Source: Rhizoclosmatium globosum
Lineage: Eukaryota > Chytridiomycota > Chytridiomycetes > Chytridiales > Chytriomycetaceae
Direction of reading: 5' to 3'
Assembly: GCA_002104985.1 (NCBI GenBank)
Contig: MCGO01000073.1
Span: forward strand, 124,001-188,000
Length of the DNA: 64,000 nucleotides
How positions within the stretch are numbered: position 1 is the stretch's first letter; each line of letters starts with the position of its first letter. The notes under the pieces are model-generated. The model searched no databases, was not told the DNA's origin, and saw nothing but the letters and a program-made list of their open reading frames with translations. The position numbers and the translations under genes were made by a program. Below are positions 1 to 9,503 of this stretch, in pieces.

Positions 1-903
1 TTGCAAGTAAGCCATGACCGACTTTCCCGTGAAAACAAAATGCTACGTGAACAATGCTCGGCGAATAAAAGTCAAATTGAAACGCAGGCCAAGATGATTG
101 CGGATCTCCGAAAAATGTTGCATCGCCAAAATGCCACCTCTCCAACAAAACAATTCCGGCCTAGTTTTGCCCCTCAAGTTTCGTCGCCTCTTTCCCAGCT
201 GCAGATCGGGGGACCCTCAAGCGCCGTGACTGGAGGACCATCAAGTGCCGCGATTGACAGGAATACTGCTCTGATGACTCCAACAAAGTCCTCTACAATT
301 GCCATTGCAGAATTGCCATTTCCCTGGATGGTTTTTAGCAAGACTGGATTTGAAACACCTGTCCGAGGTCAACAGTTGGGGCGCTTGTATATTGCCTATG
401 ATGACAAGTTGTTCGATTTTGCCACGGCCAAAAAAGACTCGATTCCAAATGTCTACGTTCGACCCCTGTCTATGTATACGTACCAGGATGTGTTCGAAAT
501 GATGGTGCTTTTTGACAAGCTCAACGATATTTATGGCCCTAAATGGAGGAGGAAGAACTGCCCAACGTTTAAAGGAGCAGCGCCTGATTCTTGGTGGGCG
601 AGCCTGAAGGTCTCCTATAAAGTCACGAAGAAGTTATGTGAGAAAGACTCGTTGGAGAGTGTTAACCAACGTTTGATGGAAATTGACAACCCGTCAAAAA
701 TGAAGGATGTTGTTACTAACCTGAGGAAGGTGTCGAGAGCCGCTGCGGAAGGTCTTAACACACCTGAGACTCAAAAAGTTATGCAAGGTGACAAGGCTGA
801 CCGACGCACAGCCTCTCTTTTTCGAATGGATGTTATCAAGAAGCTGCGTCAACTCAACAATTCCGATATTGCTGCTGTGTTATTGGCACTCGATGAAGAT
901 TAG
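1..903 (+). CDS. Crypton/Ndc10-type tyrosine recombinase, C-terminal exon (partial)
   Basis: 300 codons are open from the window edge to TAG at 901-903; the first codon, TTG, is internal to an exon (matching 35200 in copy 2), not a start. The visible part begins with a heptad-like coiled coil (about residues 1-40). A Ser/Thr/Pro-rich linker (about 45-95) follows, then a conserved C-terminal domain (about 103-300) with a YGPKWRR motif near residue 177. That motif and its setting resemble the GCR1_C DNA-binding domain that accompanies Ndc10/Crypton-like recombinases in fungi; this assignment is from pattern recognition only. The catalytic domain lies upstream, outside the window, and can be inspected in copy 2. 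Intact to its stop here. Confidence 0.75.
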   Translation: MQVSHDRLSRENKMLREQCSANKSQIETQAKMIADLRKMLHRQNATSPTKQFRPSFAPQVSSPLSQLQIGGPSSAVTGGPSSAAIDRNTALMTPTKSSTIAIAELPFPWMVFSKTGFETPVRGQQLGRLYIAYDDKLFDFATAKKDSIPNVYVRPLSMYTYQDVFEMMVLFDKLNDIYGPKWRRKNCPTFKGAAPDSWWASLKVSYKVTKKLCEKDSLESVNQRLMEIDNPSKMKDVVTNLRKVSRAAAEGLNTPETQKVMQGDKADRRTASLFRMDVIKKLRQLNNSDIAAVLLALDED

Positions 904-950
904 CATTATATCTATTGTGTGTTTTCAATCATTAAATTAGTACTGTTTTT

Positions 951-1440
951 TGCGCGACCTTTAACCTAAAGAAACTCTGGCTCTCGCCAATGAGCGAACG
1001 CGAAGGAGGCGAGAGCCGTTAGGAGATTTTTTGAATATTCTACTGAGTTTGTAGCTGAAAACAGTGTTTTTTGGGGCTCTTTTTTCGCGCGGCCCTTAAC
1101 CTAAGAAACCATCGGCTCTTGCCAATGAGCGAACGCGAAGGAGGCAAGAGCCGTAAGGAGATTTTTTGAAAAAAAGGTCCTGATTTGTAGTCTAGAACGA
1201 CGTTTTGGGGTCCGTTTTTTGGGCGCGGCTTCAACCTAAAAAGCCTTGGCTCTCGCCAATGAGCGAACGCGAAGGAGGCGAGAGCCGTTAGGAAATTTTT
1301 TGGATTATTTGACTAAGTTTGTAGCTGGAAACAGTGTTTTTTGGGGCTCTTTTTTCGCGCGGCCCTTAACCTAAGAAACCATCGGCTCTTGCCAATGAGC
1401 GAACGCGAAGGAGGCAAGAGCCGTTAGGAGATTTTTCGTA
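951..1440. repeat. array of four 135-bp units, each with a 10-bp-stem hairpin
   Basis: Four hairpins lie at 979-1017, 1114-1152, 1248-1286 and 1384-1422, spaced 134-136 bp. Units 1 and 3 have arms GGCTCTCGCC/GGCGAGAGCC; units 2 and 4 have GGCTCTTGCC/GGCAAGAGCC, so a C-to-T change in one arm is matched by G-to-A in the other. The 19-nt loop is invariant and contains GCGAACGC, which can form a small inner stem. Each unit is preceded by a GCGCG..CC..TTAACCTAA block and followed by a T-rich run. The array sits between the convergent 3' ends of the recombinase and resolvase genes. It could be a recombinase- or host-factor-binding array, a paired transcription terminator, or a structured RNA; the sequence does not decide. 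Confidence 0.85.
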
Positions 1441-2131
1441 TTTTTATGCCTTTTTGTGCCTCAAAACGACGTTCTGGTGGTCGAATATTGCCTGTAGATG
1501 TTACCTCGAAACGCCTGCTGTTTATAACTTCGGAACGACGCCATCGAAACACCCGAAACCACTCGCGATATTAATAAAAGACGTACAAATAGTTATGGTC
1601 GAAGTTTGAAAGTTGAAACTTTTGTAGAACATTGGAAGTATATGTTTACTGCAACAGGAGCGGGAAACTGTATAGCAATGTGTTCGTGAACAAATCTCGA
1701 TCAAAAACTCTCCCAATCGTGAACATGCATACTTAATAGTATCTACACGAGCGTGCAGGGCTGGGAATGGTCCCTCTGATGTTTTAGGGCAGCGCAGCTT
1801 GGAATACTTGACAATAACAGCCCAATTAGTCAAGGTACACAGATAAAACTGCAACATATGAGATAAACGAAGCGAAGTAAAGTGGTCGCAGACCGTTTCG
1901 CCTTGGTTCGGCTGTGTTTGGAGTTTAGGGTTGTTTCTAGGGTTAGGGTTATTTCACGCAAATCACTTTCACATTCATATCCAACACCAATTCCGCATGA
2001 TCCGGCAAGAGTACTTCATATTCATGTTTATTATAACGCCTCACAACAATGAAACGACCCAGCCCCGAACGACGCAACAGAAAGAGAGAGAGTAAGAGAG
2101 AAAAAAATTGAACCGCAAAATCAAAAACCGC
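1441..2131. other. non-coding spacer of element copy 1 with a short telomere-like stretch
   Basis: No convincing gene is seen between the hairpin array and the resolvase stop codon. At 1924-1951 there are interrupted telomere-like repeats (TTTAGGGTTG, then CTAGGGTTAGGGTT), conserved in copy 2 at about 37132-37158. Open frames here lack codon character or homology that I recognise. Confidence 0.6.
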
Positions 2132-3401
2132 TCAGTACTCGATAGCTTGACCGGCTTGGACCCAGTCCATACAAGCGATTGCGATAAGGGATGCGTCGCA
2201 GATATGGTGGTTCTTGGAGTTCTTGCCGTCAAAACGCTGAATTGTTCCAGAAGCCCCAAGGATTTCCATTAAGGTCATCGCATTCTCCTTCTTGGCATTG
2301 TATTGCCTACGCTTCGCCTTTTGATCTTCACGGCTTGCCTTGACATTTAACAAATACTGGCCGTATCTGGTTTTCCAGTACTTTGACACATGAAGCGGGT
2401 TGGCAGTCTCCACCGAGCCTTTCAAGCGAGTATCAAGAACCGTAACGACAACGTTCTGCACTTCCATGACTTGGCGCAACTTCTTCGACGGAGGGGCAAA
2501 CTTCTTGGCCACAAAGTTGTACGCCGGTTTGGGGAACTGCTTCTCAACAAGAAAACGGATCGGCAACGACTTAAGTTGCACGGGAATACGTTCGACAACC
2601 ATGGCAATGAAATGGTTGATTTGGGTACTCATTACGACGGAATCGTTGTCGGCTGTTGTTCCAGAGATGACTTTGTTGCAGCCAGCGTCGCAGAATACAC
2701 GCTCTCCGTTTGGCAGAATGGCAAAGATTGCCCAGCCAAAGTTGATGAGACCTGGGTCCATTCCAACAAACACACATCCTTTGTTCTCCACGAGACGGCA
2801 GAAGGCCAAGAACGACGTCAAGGCCTCCACTTTTTCACGAATAGTTGCACGGGGAGACGCAGCGCCGTACTGGCCAACTGCAGCGAGGGCATCGGCGAGA
2901 ACAGCCTTCGAGTTCTTTGTGAGCGGAGCCTTCAGCTGGCGCGGCATCGGCCAAACAGTCAGATCTCTGCGTAACGTTTAGAAGCATTAAATGGAAGATG
3001 TCTTTCCAATTTTAGAACATGGCTCACCTGTCATTGTCATCGTCCCAAACACGTTCGCCGTCGTCCTCGTCCTCTTCCTCCTCCTCCTCGTCTTCTCCGT
3101 CGCTATCTGCCTCCAAGTCAACCGACTCCGTTTCAGCGTCGTCCCTGACCGTAACTGACGGTCCACCAGCAACTACTTCATCATCGTCATCATCCAGAGT
3201 TAAATCAATGACCACCGGCCCCTCCGCCACCAACGAGTGATCAGTGCGGATTCGTTTTGTTACTGAGACAATGTAGCAGTCCGGGTCGTAGTGGTGAGCT
3301 GCAGCGGGACCAGCAAGGGACTTCGTCGTCGTTGAACTGCTCCCGACCAGGTTCCCGTTTTCGTCGTCGTCACCCGTGAGATCGATAATGGTTCGTTTCA
3401 T
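2132..3401 (-). CDS. RuvC-fold Holliday-junction resolvase with N-terminal SUMO-interacting motifs
   Basis: Two exons, 3401-3028 and 2966-2132, are joined in frame across a 61-nt GTGAGC...GCAG intron, giving 402 aa. Exon 1 carries two SUMO-interaction-like motifs, TIIDLTGDDDE (residues 4-14) and VVIDLTLDDDDDE (63-75), followed by a long Asp/Glu tract. The catalytic domain has the RuvC/Cce1/poxvirus-A22 pattern: Asp195 in GMDPGLINFGW, Glu266 in FLVEKQF, and an Asp near 382 (HHICDASLIAIACMDW, with a second Asp at 392). Such enzymes cut four-way DNA junctions as dimers, consistent with resolving intermediates of the tyrosine recombinase encoded on the other strand. The SIMs suggest recruitment to SUMO-rich nuclear repair sites; that is inference. 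The frame is intact here but broken in copy 2. Confidence 0.8.
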
Positions 3402-3673
3402 AGCTGTGTTCTGATGGTAGCAGTTGTAGCAGTTGCAGCAGCTGTAGTCGCAGTGTGTTTGCTGTTTTTCAGAGAGAGTCTGTTCCCAATTTGCACCGTT
3501 CGAATCCTGCCGATGGTGGTGGGCTCCCTCGCTACACCCAGACGTCGTTCATGTCTGTCTGAGATGCTTCTGGGTGCGTTGTTTTCTTCTGGGTGTGTTT
3601 CCTTCTGCACTGTCTTCTGTCTGTTTTTCTGGCTCGAAAATTTTCTTCCAGACTCAACAACACCACTTGAGAC

Positions 3674-3726
3674 CCTGGAATCTCTTGATTCGTAGTCAAG
3701 CGCGGTAACCATTTTGCCATACGCCC
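3674..3726 (-). pseudogene. 5' portion of tRNA-Arg(ACG), interrupted by element copy 1
   Basis: The 53 nt match residues 1-53 of the intact tRNA-Arg(ACG) at 24898-24970: acceptor 5' strand GGGCGTA, D arm, anticodon arm with ACG, and the first strand of the T stem. Sequence departs from the tRNA at the AGG that ends the 5' T-stem strand. The remaining 3' part would lie beyond the left edge of the window. Because the internal B box is split, the gene is not expected to be transcribed normally. Confidence 0.9.
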
Positions 3727-3831
3727 ATGCATGCTTGTATCGGAAGTTCATTTAACATTCATTAGAACCCAGCAGAATCAGTTCCCATAACACGAATACA
3801 ATATTATCCGAAAGCGTGCTGTATTTTTTGA

Positions 3832-5562
3832 TACCAGCGTTACGGTCACTTCCAAAAAGATAACAATACGTTCACGTATTATGGGAAATTGACGCGGTTT
3901 ACTAAGGTTGTTCAGGACGAAATGGGAAATTGTGTGGATAGTTGGGTGTTTTTGGAGAGGCCTTTGGATGTGTTGTCGAGAGAGTGGTTTCGGGGACAGG
4001 CCTATGGTGTCCAACGAGCGATGGTTACGAGACTTTGTGCTAATTCACTCTATAGCTATAATAAGCTACAAGAGGTATTCGGTTCATTAGGGAGTGCCTT
4101 GAGTTCAACTCGATATGAGGCAGAAGCATGTTTAACAACTTATAAGATGGGGCCAGTTCAAGTTGGAACAACTTATCGTCTTGATTCGATTGAAACTTTG
4201 GTTTGGCTGACATCGCAAACTGCGAGCAATCAACGATTGTTTGTAGCGAACGTATGTTTTGGGTTCTTCAAAAAGGGGATCCATGATTATTACACCCTTC
4301 TGGAAATCCTTGATATTCTGCAACTATATTCCGAGTATTTGTTGAAAACAAATGGTCTTAGTCGGTCTGTTGCCGAAAAGATACAGAATTGTGGTCCGTT
4401 TTATGAAGGAAGCACAAGTTCATCCATTTATAAAAAGGAATTGTGGAGTTCAACGTCAAGGACATGGCTTCACTCTCAAAATACAAGTATTCAGATTTTG
4501 TTTATAAATCAAATATGCGAGGATCCGGCCGTAAATAGTACATTGACAGTGAGACTTTTTTACTTGTTTGATCTTTCAGACTCTGTGGTACGAAAAGTAA
4601 TGCTCGATTGCCCAAAAATACAGGATGTGGTTGGAGGATTAAGGTTGAATATGGCTATTTTTAACAGTATTGCAGCTGTTTCAGCTATTGGAGCCGCAGC
4701 ACTTGCTATGTTGGTTTACTATGAAGCTACTATTCTGGTTGGGTCACAGTCAATTCTGGAAAAAGTATGCAGCAAGTTTAATGTACTTTTGTGTTGCTGC
4801 TTTGTGTTTGGAGGTCTTGATAATGCACTATTTGCGTTGTTCATTTGGTTCAAAATCTTAAATGAAGTCACTGGGATGGCTGAAGGCGTTCAAATGGCAG
4901 ATGCATCTATACTGGCTTCAGATTTGTTCCATACACTTTGGTGTATTAGTTATTTGTCTTTTTGTTGGATTCGTTCTGAATCCATTTTAGTGAATGTCTG
5001 GCCTCAAACCCATTGGCTCATCTGGATTTTCTTCATACTTTCTGGAATTGCCATGTTTGGTCCACTTCTTAGTGATGCAGTGTTCCTGACTTTCAAAGAA
5101 TTGGTGTTCAAAATTGGCCTACGATCTATGAACACCATCTCGTTCATACTTGAAGCTTTATCTTCTTGCTTACTATTACTTATCGATGCATTGTTGTTAT
5201 TTACCTTCACCCAGTTTGTTAAGCAACTTCAGGAGAATCTGAATCTGGAAAAAACTCAACGTGTGCTTATAATTTGTCAGTATGGCCTTGTTTCCAGCAT
5301 AATTTGTGTTATTTACTCTGGATTGGGGATAGCAAAACCAATACTGTACTGGAATGACCATCATGGAGAAAATGCCTTCCGATTTAAGATTCTTACGTCA
5401 GTAGTATCTTTGATGGTTACATTTACGCTGTTGTTTATGAAGCTTTCCTTGTTCTTTGACTCTAAACGCACTGCTGTGACTGTTGGAATTATGAAGCCAG
5501 AGGGGAAGGAACACTCTGGGAACGGAACAACATTACCAGCAAAGAGTTCCCAAGAAAAATAA
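3832..5562 (+). pseudogene. C-terminal part of a seven-helix membrane protein, detached from its N-terminus by an inversion
   Basis: The frame is open from 3832; the first ATG is at 3922. It aligns with about residues 130-690 of the 728-aa protein at 7017-9203. It keeps repeat modules 3-5 of the ectodomain (each with a W-x-x-(S/A)-Q...L/V-C signature, for example REWFRGQAYGVQRAMVTRLC) and all seven C-terminal hydrophobic helices. The missing N-terminal modules lie on the opposite strand at 6339-6842. Inverting roughly 3842-6338 would reunite the two pieces, so this looks like one paralog broken by an inversion. An in-frame homologous stretch upstream of the ATG (3832-3921) argues that the break, not a new start, made this 5' end. 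It could still be translated from ATG 3922. Confidence 0.7.
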
Positions 5563-5942
5563 AAAGGGTAGATATTGTGGCTTCTATTGACTGGGTTTTT
5601 GTTTGGGACAGAGGAGCTGTGCCTGATGGAGTGTGATCAGGTGAAACTATTGAAGTATAAAATGGCCCGAAAACCCCTAATTTTAGTCTTTCATCACACC
5701 TCTTACTAAAAAAATTCAAGCCACTAATCATTTTTGAAAATGATATTTGTGTTAGCGTGTGTTTAACACCAAAAATATACAAGGAGAAAGAAGGAATATG
5801 TTTGTAATCTACTACTCTGCTACTTCTCAGAAGAAATTATGTAATTTCTTTTTTGTTCATTTTACCCTTGCGCGCGTGCCTGTATGTGTCAGCCGTCCCC
5901 GTCTTCCTCAACAAATACCTTTTATGTGCACTCACAAAAGCA

Positions 5943-6008
5943 TGACCCCTACGTGATTTGAACACGCAACCTTTCGCTTTGGAGACGAACGCGCTACCCC
6001 AAGGAGTC
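5943..6008 (-). tRNA. tRNA-Trp(CCA)-like gene lacking most of the D arm
   Basis: 66 nt fold with a 7-bp acceptor stem (GACTCCT/AGGGGTC, one U-G pair), discriminator A, an anticodon arm with loop CTCCAAA (anticodon CCA) and a 5-bp T stem with TTCAAAT loop. Compared with ordinary eukaryotic tRNA-Trp about 6 nt of the D arm are missing, which removes the normal D stem and damages the A box. It may be a pseudogene, an assembly deletion, or an unusual functional tRNA. It lies within the segment inferred to be inverted. Confidence 0.65.
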
Positions 6009-6338
6009 CTCGTGCTTCCAGAAGACTCTTTACAATATGGAATGTATAGACTACACAATAACTAATATATATTGATAAATATTAACTTTTTGTTTGCAAG
6101 ACAGCCAGTATTTACTGTATTCGCGTTGGGTAAGGCAACATCACACATTACTTAATTAGAAAGCTCAACCGTTTTTGGATTAAGAAATTCCTGCTGCAGT
6201 TTAGTGTTTCAGAGAAGTTACTTTTATCAACTGAGCTGAAAGTATGAATCGGACGCTGGAGGCACTGAAAACCTTTATGGAGTTGAAGAGTAAAACATTA
6301 TGGTTGCATTGCCAACGCGTCTTTTTTCCGTCTAGAGA

Positions 6339-6842
6339 TTAAGAAGTCTGAGCAGAAAGTGCTGTATTGTTTGATTCCAGCGCTTCAATCAGCTTGGTTA
6401 ATGCATCAAACCTCACATCCATACAAATCAAGTGAATAATCCCGAATTGTCGCGTCTCATCGAGCCCTGCAAACCAGAGATATGATTTTGGGGTGAAGGG
6501 GTTCCATAGGAACACAGACGATGGTTGGATTTTCGAGTTGAGGAAGGACGGTACAGCTGCACCGTTTGATAGTCTATCCACGCAATCGATCATTTGGGTT
6601 TGGATCTGTACGGGGAGATTAAATGTTGCGTTTATGCTTGAATACCGGTTCATAACGGCTTGGAGGGGGATTTTGTTTGTACAGAGTTGGGAAATGAGTT
6701 GAGATTGTGTTGTTAGTGATTGGGCGGCGAACCACCAGATCATGGAATCTGTGATGCTTGGAATGTATTTGGAAAGGATTGTGTTGACGTTGTTCGGGAA
6801 TGCTGTGGAGTTCATTGTGACGTTTTGTGGGACGTTTGCCAT
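6339..6842 (-). pseudogene. N-terminal fragment of the seven-helix membrane-protein family
   Basis: 167 aa align with residues 1 to about 145 of the 728-aa paralog at 7017-9203 and contain ectodomain modules 1 and 2 (MIWWFAAQSLTTQSQLISQL-C and LWFAGLDETRQFGIIHLI-C). The protein then ends at a stop just after FDALTKLIEALESNNTAL, the point where the plus-strand fragment at 3832-5562 takes up the homology. No hydrophobic helix is left, so on its own it would not be membrane-bound. A stretch at about 3815-3841 resembles 6358-6384 (about 24 of 28 bases), marking the other breakpoint region. Confidence 0.7.
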
Positions 6843-7016
6843 TGTGTCTACAGTCTGGAAACGCTGCCATTTGTTTCATGACAAAGAAGTACCCTTACAA
6901 AAGAAAAAGAATGCTGGATTTATCATTAATGTTTATTTATTGAGTAGGAAGTGTGACGAGAGACTGAAATTCGTGGTTTTCTGGAATACTATTATTGATT
7001 TAACACTCTATTCCCC

Positions 7017-9203
7017 TTAAACACCACCACCCGATTTTTTGAATTGCGAACTCTTTATAGTCTCTTTAGTTTCGAAAATAACCGCGGTACTGCGATAATT
7101 CAGTGATTGATTGGAGACATGAATCGGGCCAGATACTTCTGAGTCACTGATACCTTGCAACTTCGACGCAGTTATGTTTTCGGACTTTTTAGAATCATAA
7201 AAGAGGGACAGCTTCATGGATAACAATATGATATTGACTATGAGTGACGAGACTGACATCAGCAATTTCAGCTTATATGCCTTCCATGTCAGCATTGGTT
7301 TCGCAATACCCGCTCCAGAGTAAATAATGCAAATAACACCTACAGCCTGTCCATAACGTGAGATTATAATCATACGATTGGACGTATTAGAATTCAAATC
7401 GATACGTAGTTGATTAACAAATCGAGTGAACGTAAAAAGCAAGAGGGCATCGACACTAAACAACATACATGCTGCTATAGATTCAAGAATAAATGAGATT
7501 CGGTTCATAGAACGTGACCCAATTCTTTCAAGTACCACGTCTTTGAACGTTATTACTACGACATCACTAATCAGAGGACCAAACAGAATCAACCCAGACA
7601 GTGGAAATAATATCCATATAAGCCAGTAAGTCCGAGGCCATACGTTCATCAAGATGGATTCCGAACGTGTCCAGCAAAACGAGAGATAACAAACACACCA
7701 CAGACTGTGAAATAAGTCCGAGCCAATAATTGATATATCCGCCATTTTAACTGCTTCAGCCATACCCGTAACCTGATTTAATACTTTAAACCAAAGGAAC
7801 GAACCGAACAATGCAGCGTCAATACCAGTTGATGCAAAACAGGCTACCAAGAGAAAATTAAATTTTGTGCAAATTCGCTTCAATATACTTGTCTGCGGCG
7901 TATCCAAAATGGTGACTTCAAAGTAAATCAGAATGAAAAGACCAAGAAGGCCAATCGCTGACAACGACGCAGTCCCAATCAATATCTGAATGTTAAGAAC
8001 CAAGTCTCCGATTATATCTTGCGTTTTGGGACAATCAAGCATGATTTTACGGACGTATGAATCTGAAAGGTCCAGTATGTTGAAAAGATTTGTTGTCACA
8101 GTGCTATTGATATTCCGGTCATTACACAGACGTTCCACAAACACGCCCTGAACTGTTGAATTTTGAGCTTGAAGCCACGTACGTGATACTGAACTCCAAA
8201 GATATTTATCATACACAGATGAAAGAGTGATTTGTTGATAAGACTGTCCACAACTTTGAATTTGATTTTGCACGACACGACGCAGCCCAGTAGTACTCAT
8301 CAAATATTCTGAATAAGTTTCAAGAATCTGTAACAGTTCTACAAGTGTGTAGTAATGATGAGGAGCCTTTTTGAAATACCCAAAGCAAACATTTGTAACA
8401 AAGTTTCGCTGATCAGTTGCGTTTTGAGATCCCAGCCAAATCAGGACTTCAGTTGAAGCTAAATGATATGCAAATCCTATTTCTGCAGGTTCGAGTTTAT
8501 ACGTCAATAAACACGCTTGTGTTTCACTTTGAACTTGGAATAAAGCGTCTCCAAGATATTTGAAGATATCAAATAAACTATTCCGGTTATAAATTGGACT
8601 TGAACAGAGCCTAGTCACTGCAGTCCGTTGGACGTCTTTACTTTGGGACCCGAACCATTTTCTCGATTCCAAAGTTATCGGTTCTTCCAAAAACATTTGA
8701 GTTTCAATACACAAACTCATACCTGATTGAACTTTCTGAGAAAATGCGATTGATGTATTGAAATACTTGAAAGTATTTTTGAAGAATTGGACATCGAATC
8801 GTGAATCAAGACAAATAGCATGAATTGCTGTAGCTTGTGTGACTTCACTTTGTGACGCAAACCATAGAAACCCTTTGGGGGTGAAGGGATCCCAATAAAA
8901 TACTCGGGACGGTGAAATGTTTGTGTTGAGAAAGTATTCGACTGCGGAACCATTGGAGCGCTGATTAATACAATCAATCATTTTGTATTGCGCTTGAATA
9001 GGCAGATTGAAGGTTGCGTTCAAGTTCAAGTACGTTGACATGAGAGATTTAAGTGGCATGTCTCTTCTACACAGCTGGGAAACCACTTGGGTTTGTGTTT
9101 CGGGTGACTGCGAAGTGTACCACCAAACCATAGAATCGGTTAGATTTGGGGTATACTTGGTAAGAATAGATCCAACGTTGGAAAGGAACGTCGTATTGTT
9201 CAT
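7017..9203 (-). CDS. seven-transmembrane protein with five-module cysteine-containing ectodomain
   Basis: 728 aa from ATG at 9203, one uninterrupted exon. The N-terminal half has five modules of about 70-90 aa with the signature W-(Y/F/L)-x-(S/A)-Q-x(3)-Q-x(3)-V-x-x-(L/I/V)-C (for example KWFGSQSKDVQRTAVTRLC). Each is followed by a second conserved Cys (MIDC, MSLC, TQAC, IQSC, MLDC), and several N-x-S/T sites are present. The C-terminal half contains seven hydrophobic segments (from about residue 415 to 665) and a short polar tail. The layout is that of a receptor-like protein with an extracellular N-terminus, but I recognise no known family and no obvious signal peptide. Two broken pieces of a paralog lie immediately beside it. 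Confidence 0.8.
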   Translation of the reverse strand: MNNTTFLSNVGSILTKYTPNLTDSMVWWYTSQSPETQTQVVSQLCRRDMPLKSLMSTYLNLNATFNLPIQAQYKMIDCINQRSNGSAVEYFLNTNISPSRVFYWDPFTPKGFLWFASQSEVTQATAIHAICLDSRFDVQFFKNTFKYFNTSIAFSQKVQSGMSLCIETQMFLEEPITLESRKWFGSQSKDVQRTAVTRLCSSPIYNRNSLFDIFKYLGDALFQVQSETQACLLTYKLEPAEIGFAYHLASTEVLIWLGSQNATDQRNFVTNVCFGYFKKAPHHYYTLVELLQILETYSEYLMSTTGLRRVVQNQIQSCGQSYQQITLSSVYDKYLWSSVSRTWLQAQNSTVQGVFVERLCNDRNINSTVTTNLFNILDLSDSYVRKIMLDCPKTQDIIGDLVLNIQILIGTASLSAIGLLGLFILIYFEVTILDTPQTSILKRICTKFNFLLVACFASTGIDAALFGSFLWFKVLNQVTGMAEAVKMADISIIGSDLFHSLWCVCYLSFCWTRSESILMNVWPRTYWLIWILFPLSGLILFGPLISDVVVITFKDVVLERIGSRSMNRISFILESIAACMLFSVDALLLFTFTRFVNQLRIDLNSNTSNRMIIISRYGQAVGVICIIYSGAGIAKPMLTWKAYKLKLLMSVSSLIVNIILLSMKLSLFYDSKKSENITASKLQGISDSEVSGPIHVSNQSLNYRSTAVIFETKETIKSSQFKKSGGGV

Positions 9204-9503
9204 TGTGTATGAATGGAGTCAAGACAATGGTCACATAATTATAGTAATTAATCCCACCAGCAAAAAACTTTTTCGTTTAAACAAAGTGGTTGCAGTTGGA
9301 GGTACTCTGTATTGTAACGTGTTAATAAACAAAGATTCCTGAACGCGATTCTTTTATCATGGATCTATAAGTTTTCATTTATACGAAGATACATTGTCAT
9401 TAGCCGCAACACAAATTTGCATGTACTTAGGAGTTCATTATAATAATGAAACAAGAAATATCTGAATGTATTCCACAAACACTCCGCTGAAAACTAAATT
9501 AAA
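9204..9503. other. intergenic, nothing recognised
   Basis: This 300-bp AT-rich interval separates the start of the seven-helix gene from the end of FCP1 (both minus strand). It should hold the promoter of the former, but I see no distinct element. Confidence 0.5.

Larger units (their letters stand above)
1..3676 (+). mobile_element. tRNA-Arg-targeting tyrosine-recombinase element, copy 1 (5' truncated by window edge)
   Basis: This stretch is nearly identical to 35188-38868. It comprises the terminal exon of the recombinase, four hairpin repeats, a non-coding spacer and the oppositely oriented resolvase gene. It ends at 3673-3676, where the sequence passes abruptly into 53 nt of a tRNA-Arg(ACG) gene. 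Downstream of that tRNA fragment the flank differs from the flank of copy 2, so this is an independent insertion and not a segmental duplication. Reading frames are better preserved here than in copy 2. The left end lies outside the window. Confidence 0.85.

Noticed and set aside
1522..1857. Minus-strand open frame of about 110 codons in the element spacer (and its counterpart near 36732)
   Set aside because: It is shorter and altered in copy 2, lacks codon bias and recognisable motifs, and lies in a region that varies like non-coding sequence.
2390..2981. Plus-strand open frames of about 190 codons antisense to the resolvase
   Set aside because: They mirror the conserved resolvase exon; the minus-strand reading has catalytic motifs and a proper intron, so these are shadows.
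3019..3240. Ser-rich plus-strand frame over the acidic region
   Set aside because: It is the antisense of the poly-Asp/Glu exon of the resolvase; GAC/GAG runs always read as Ser/Leu on the other strand.
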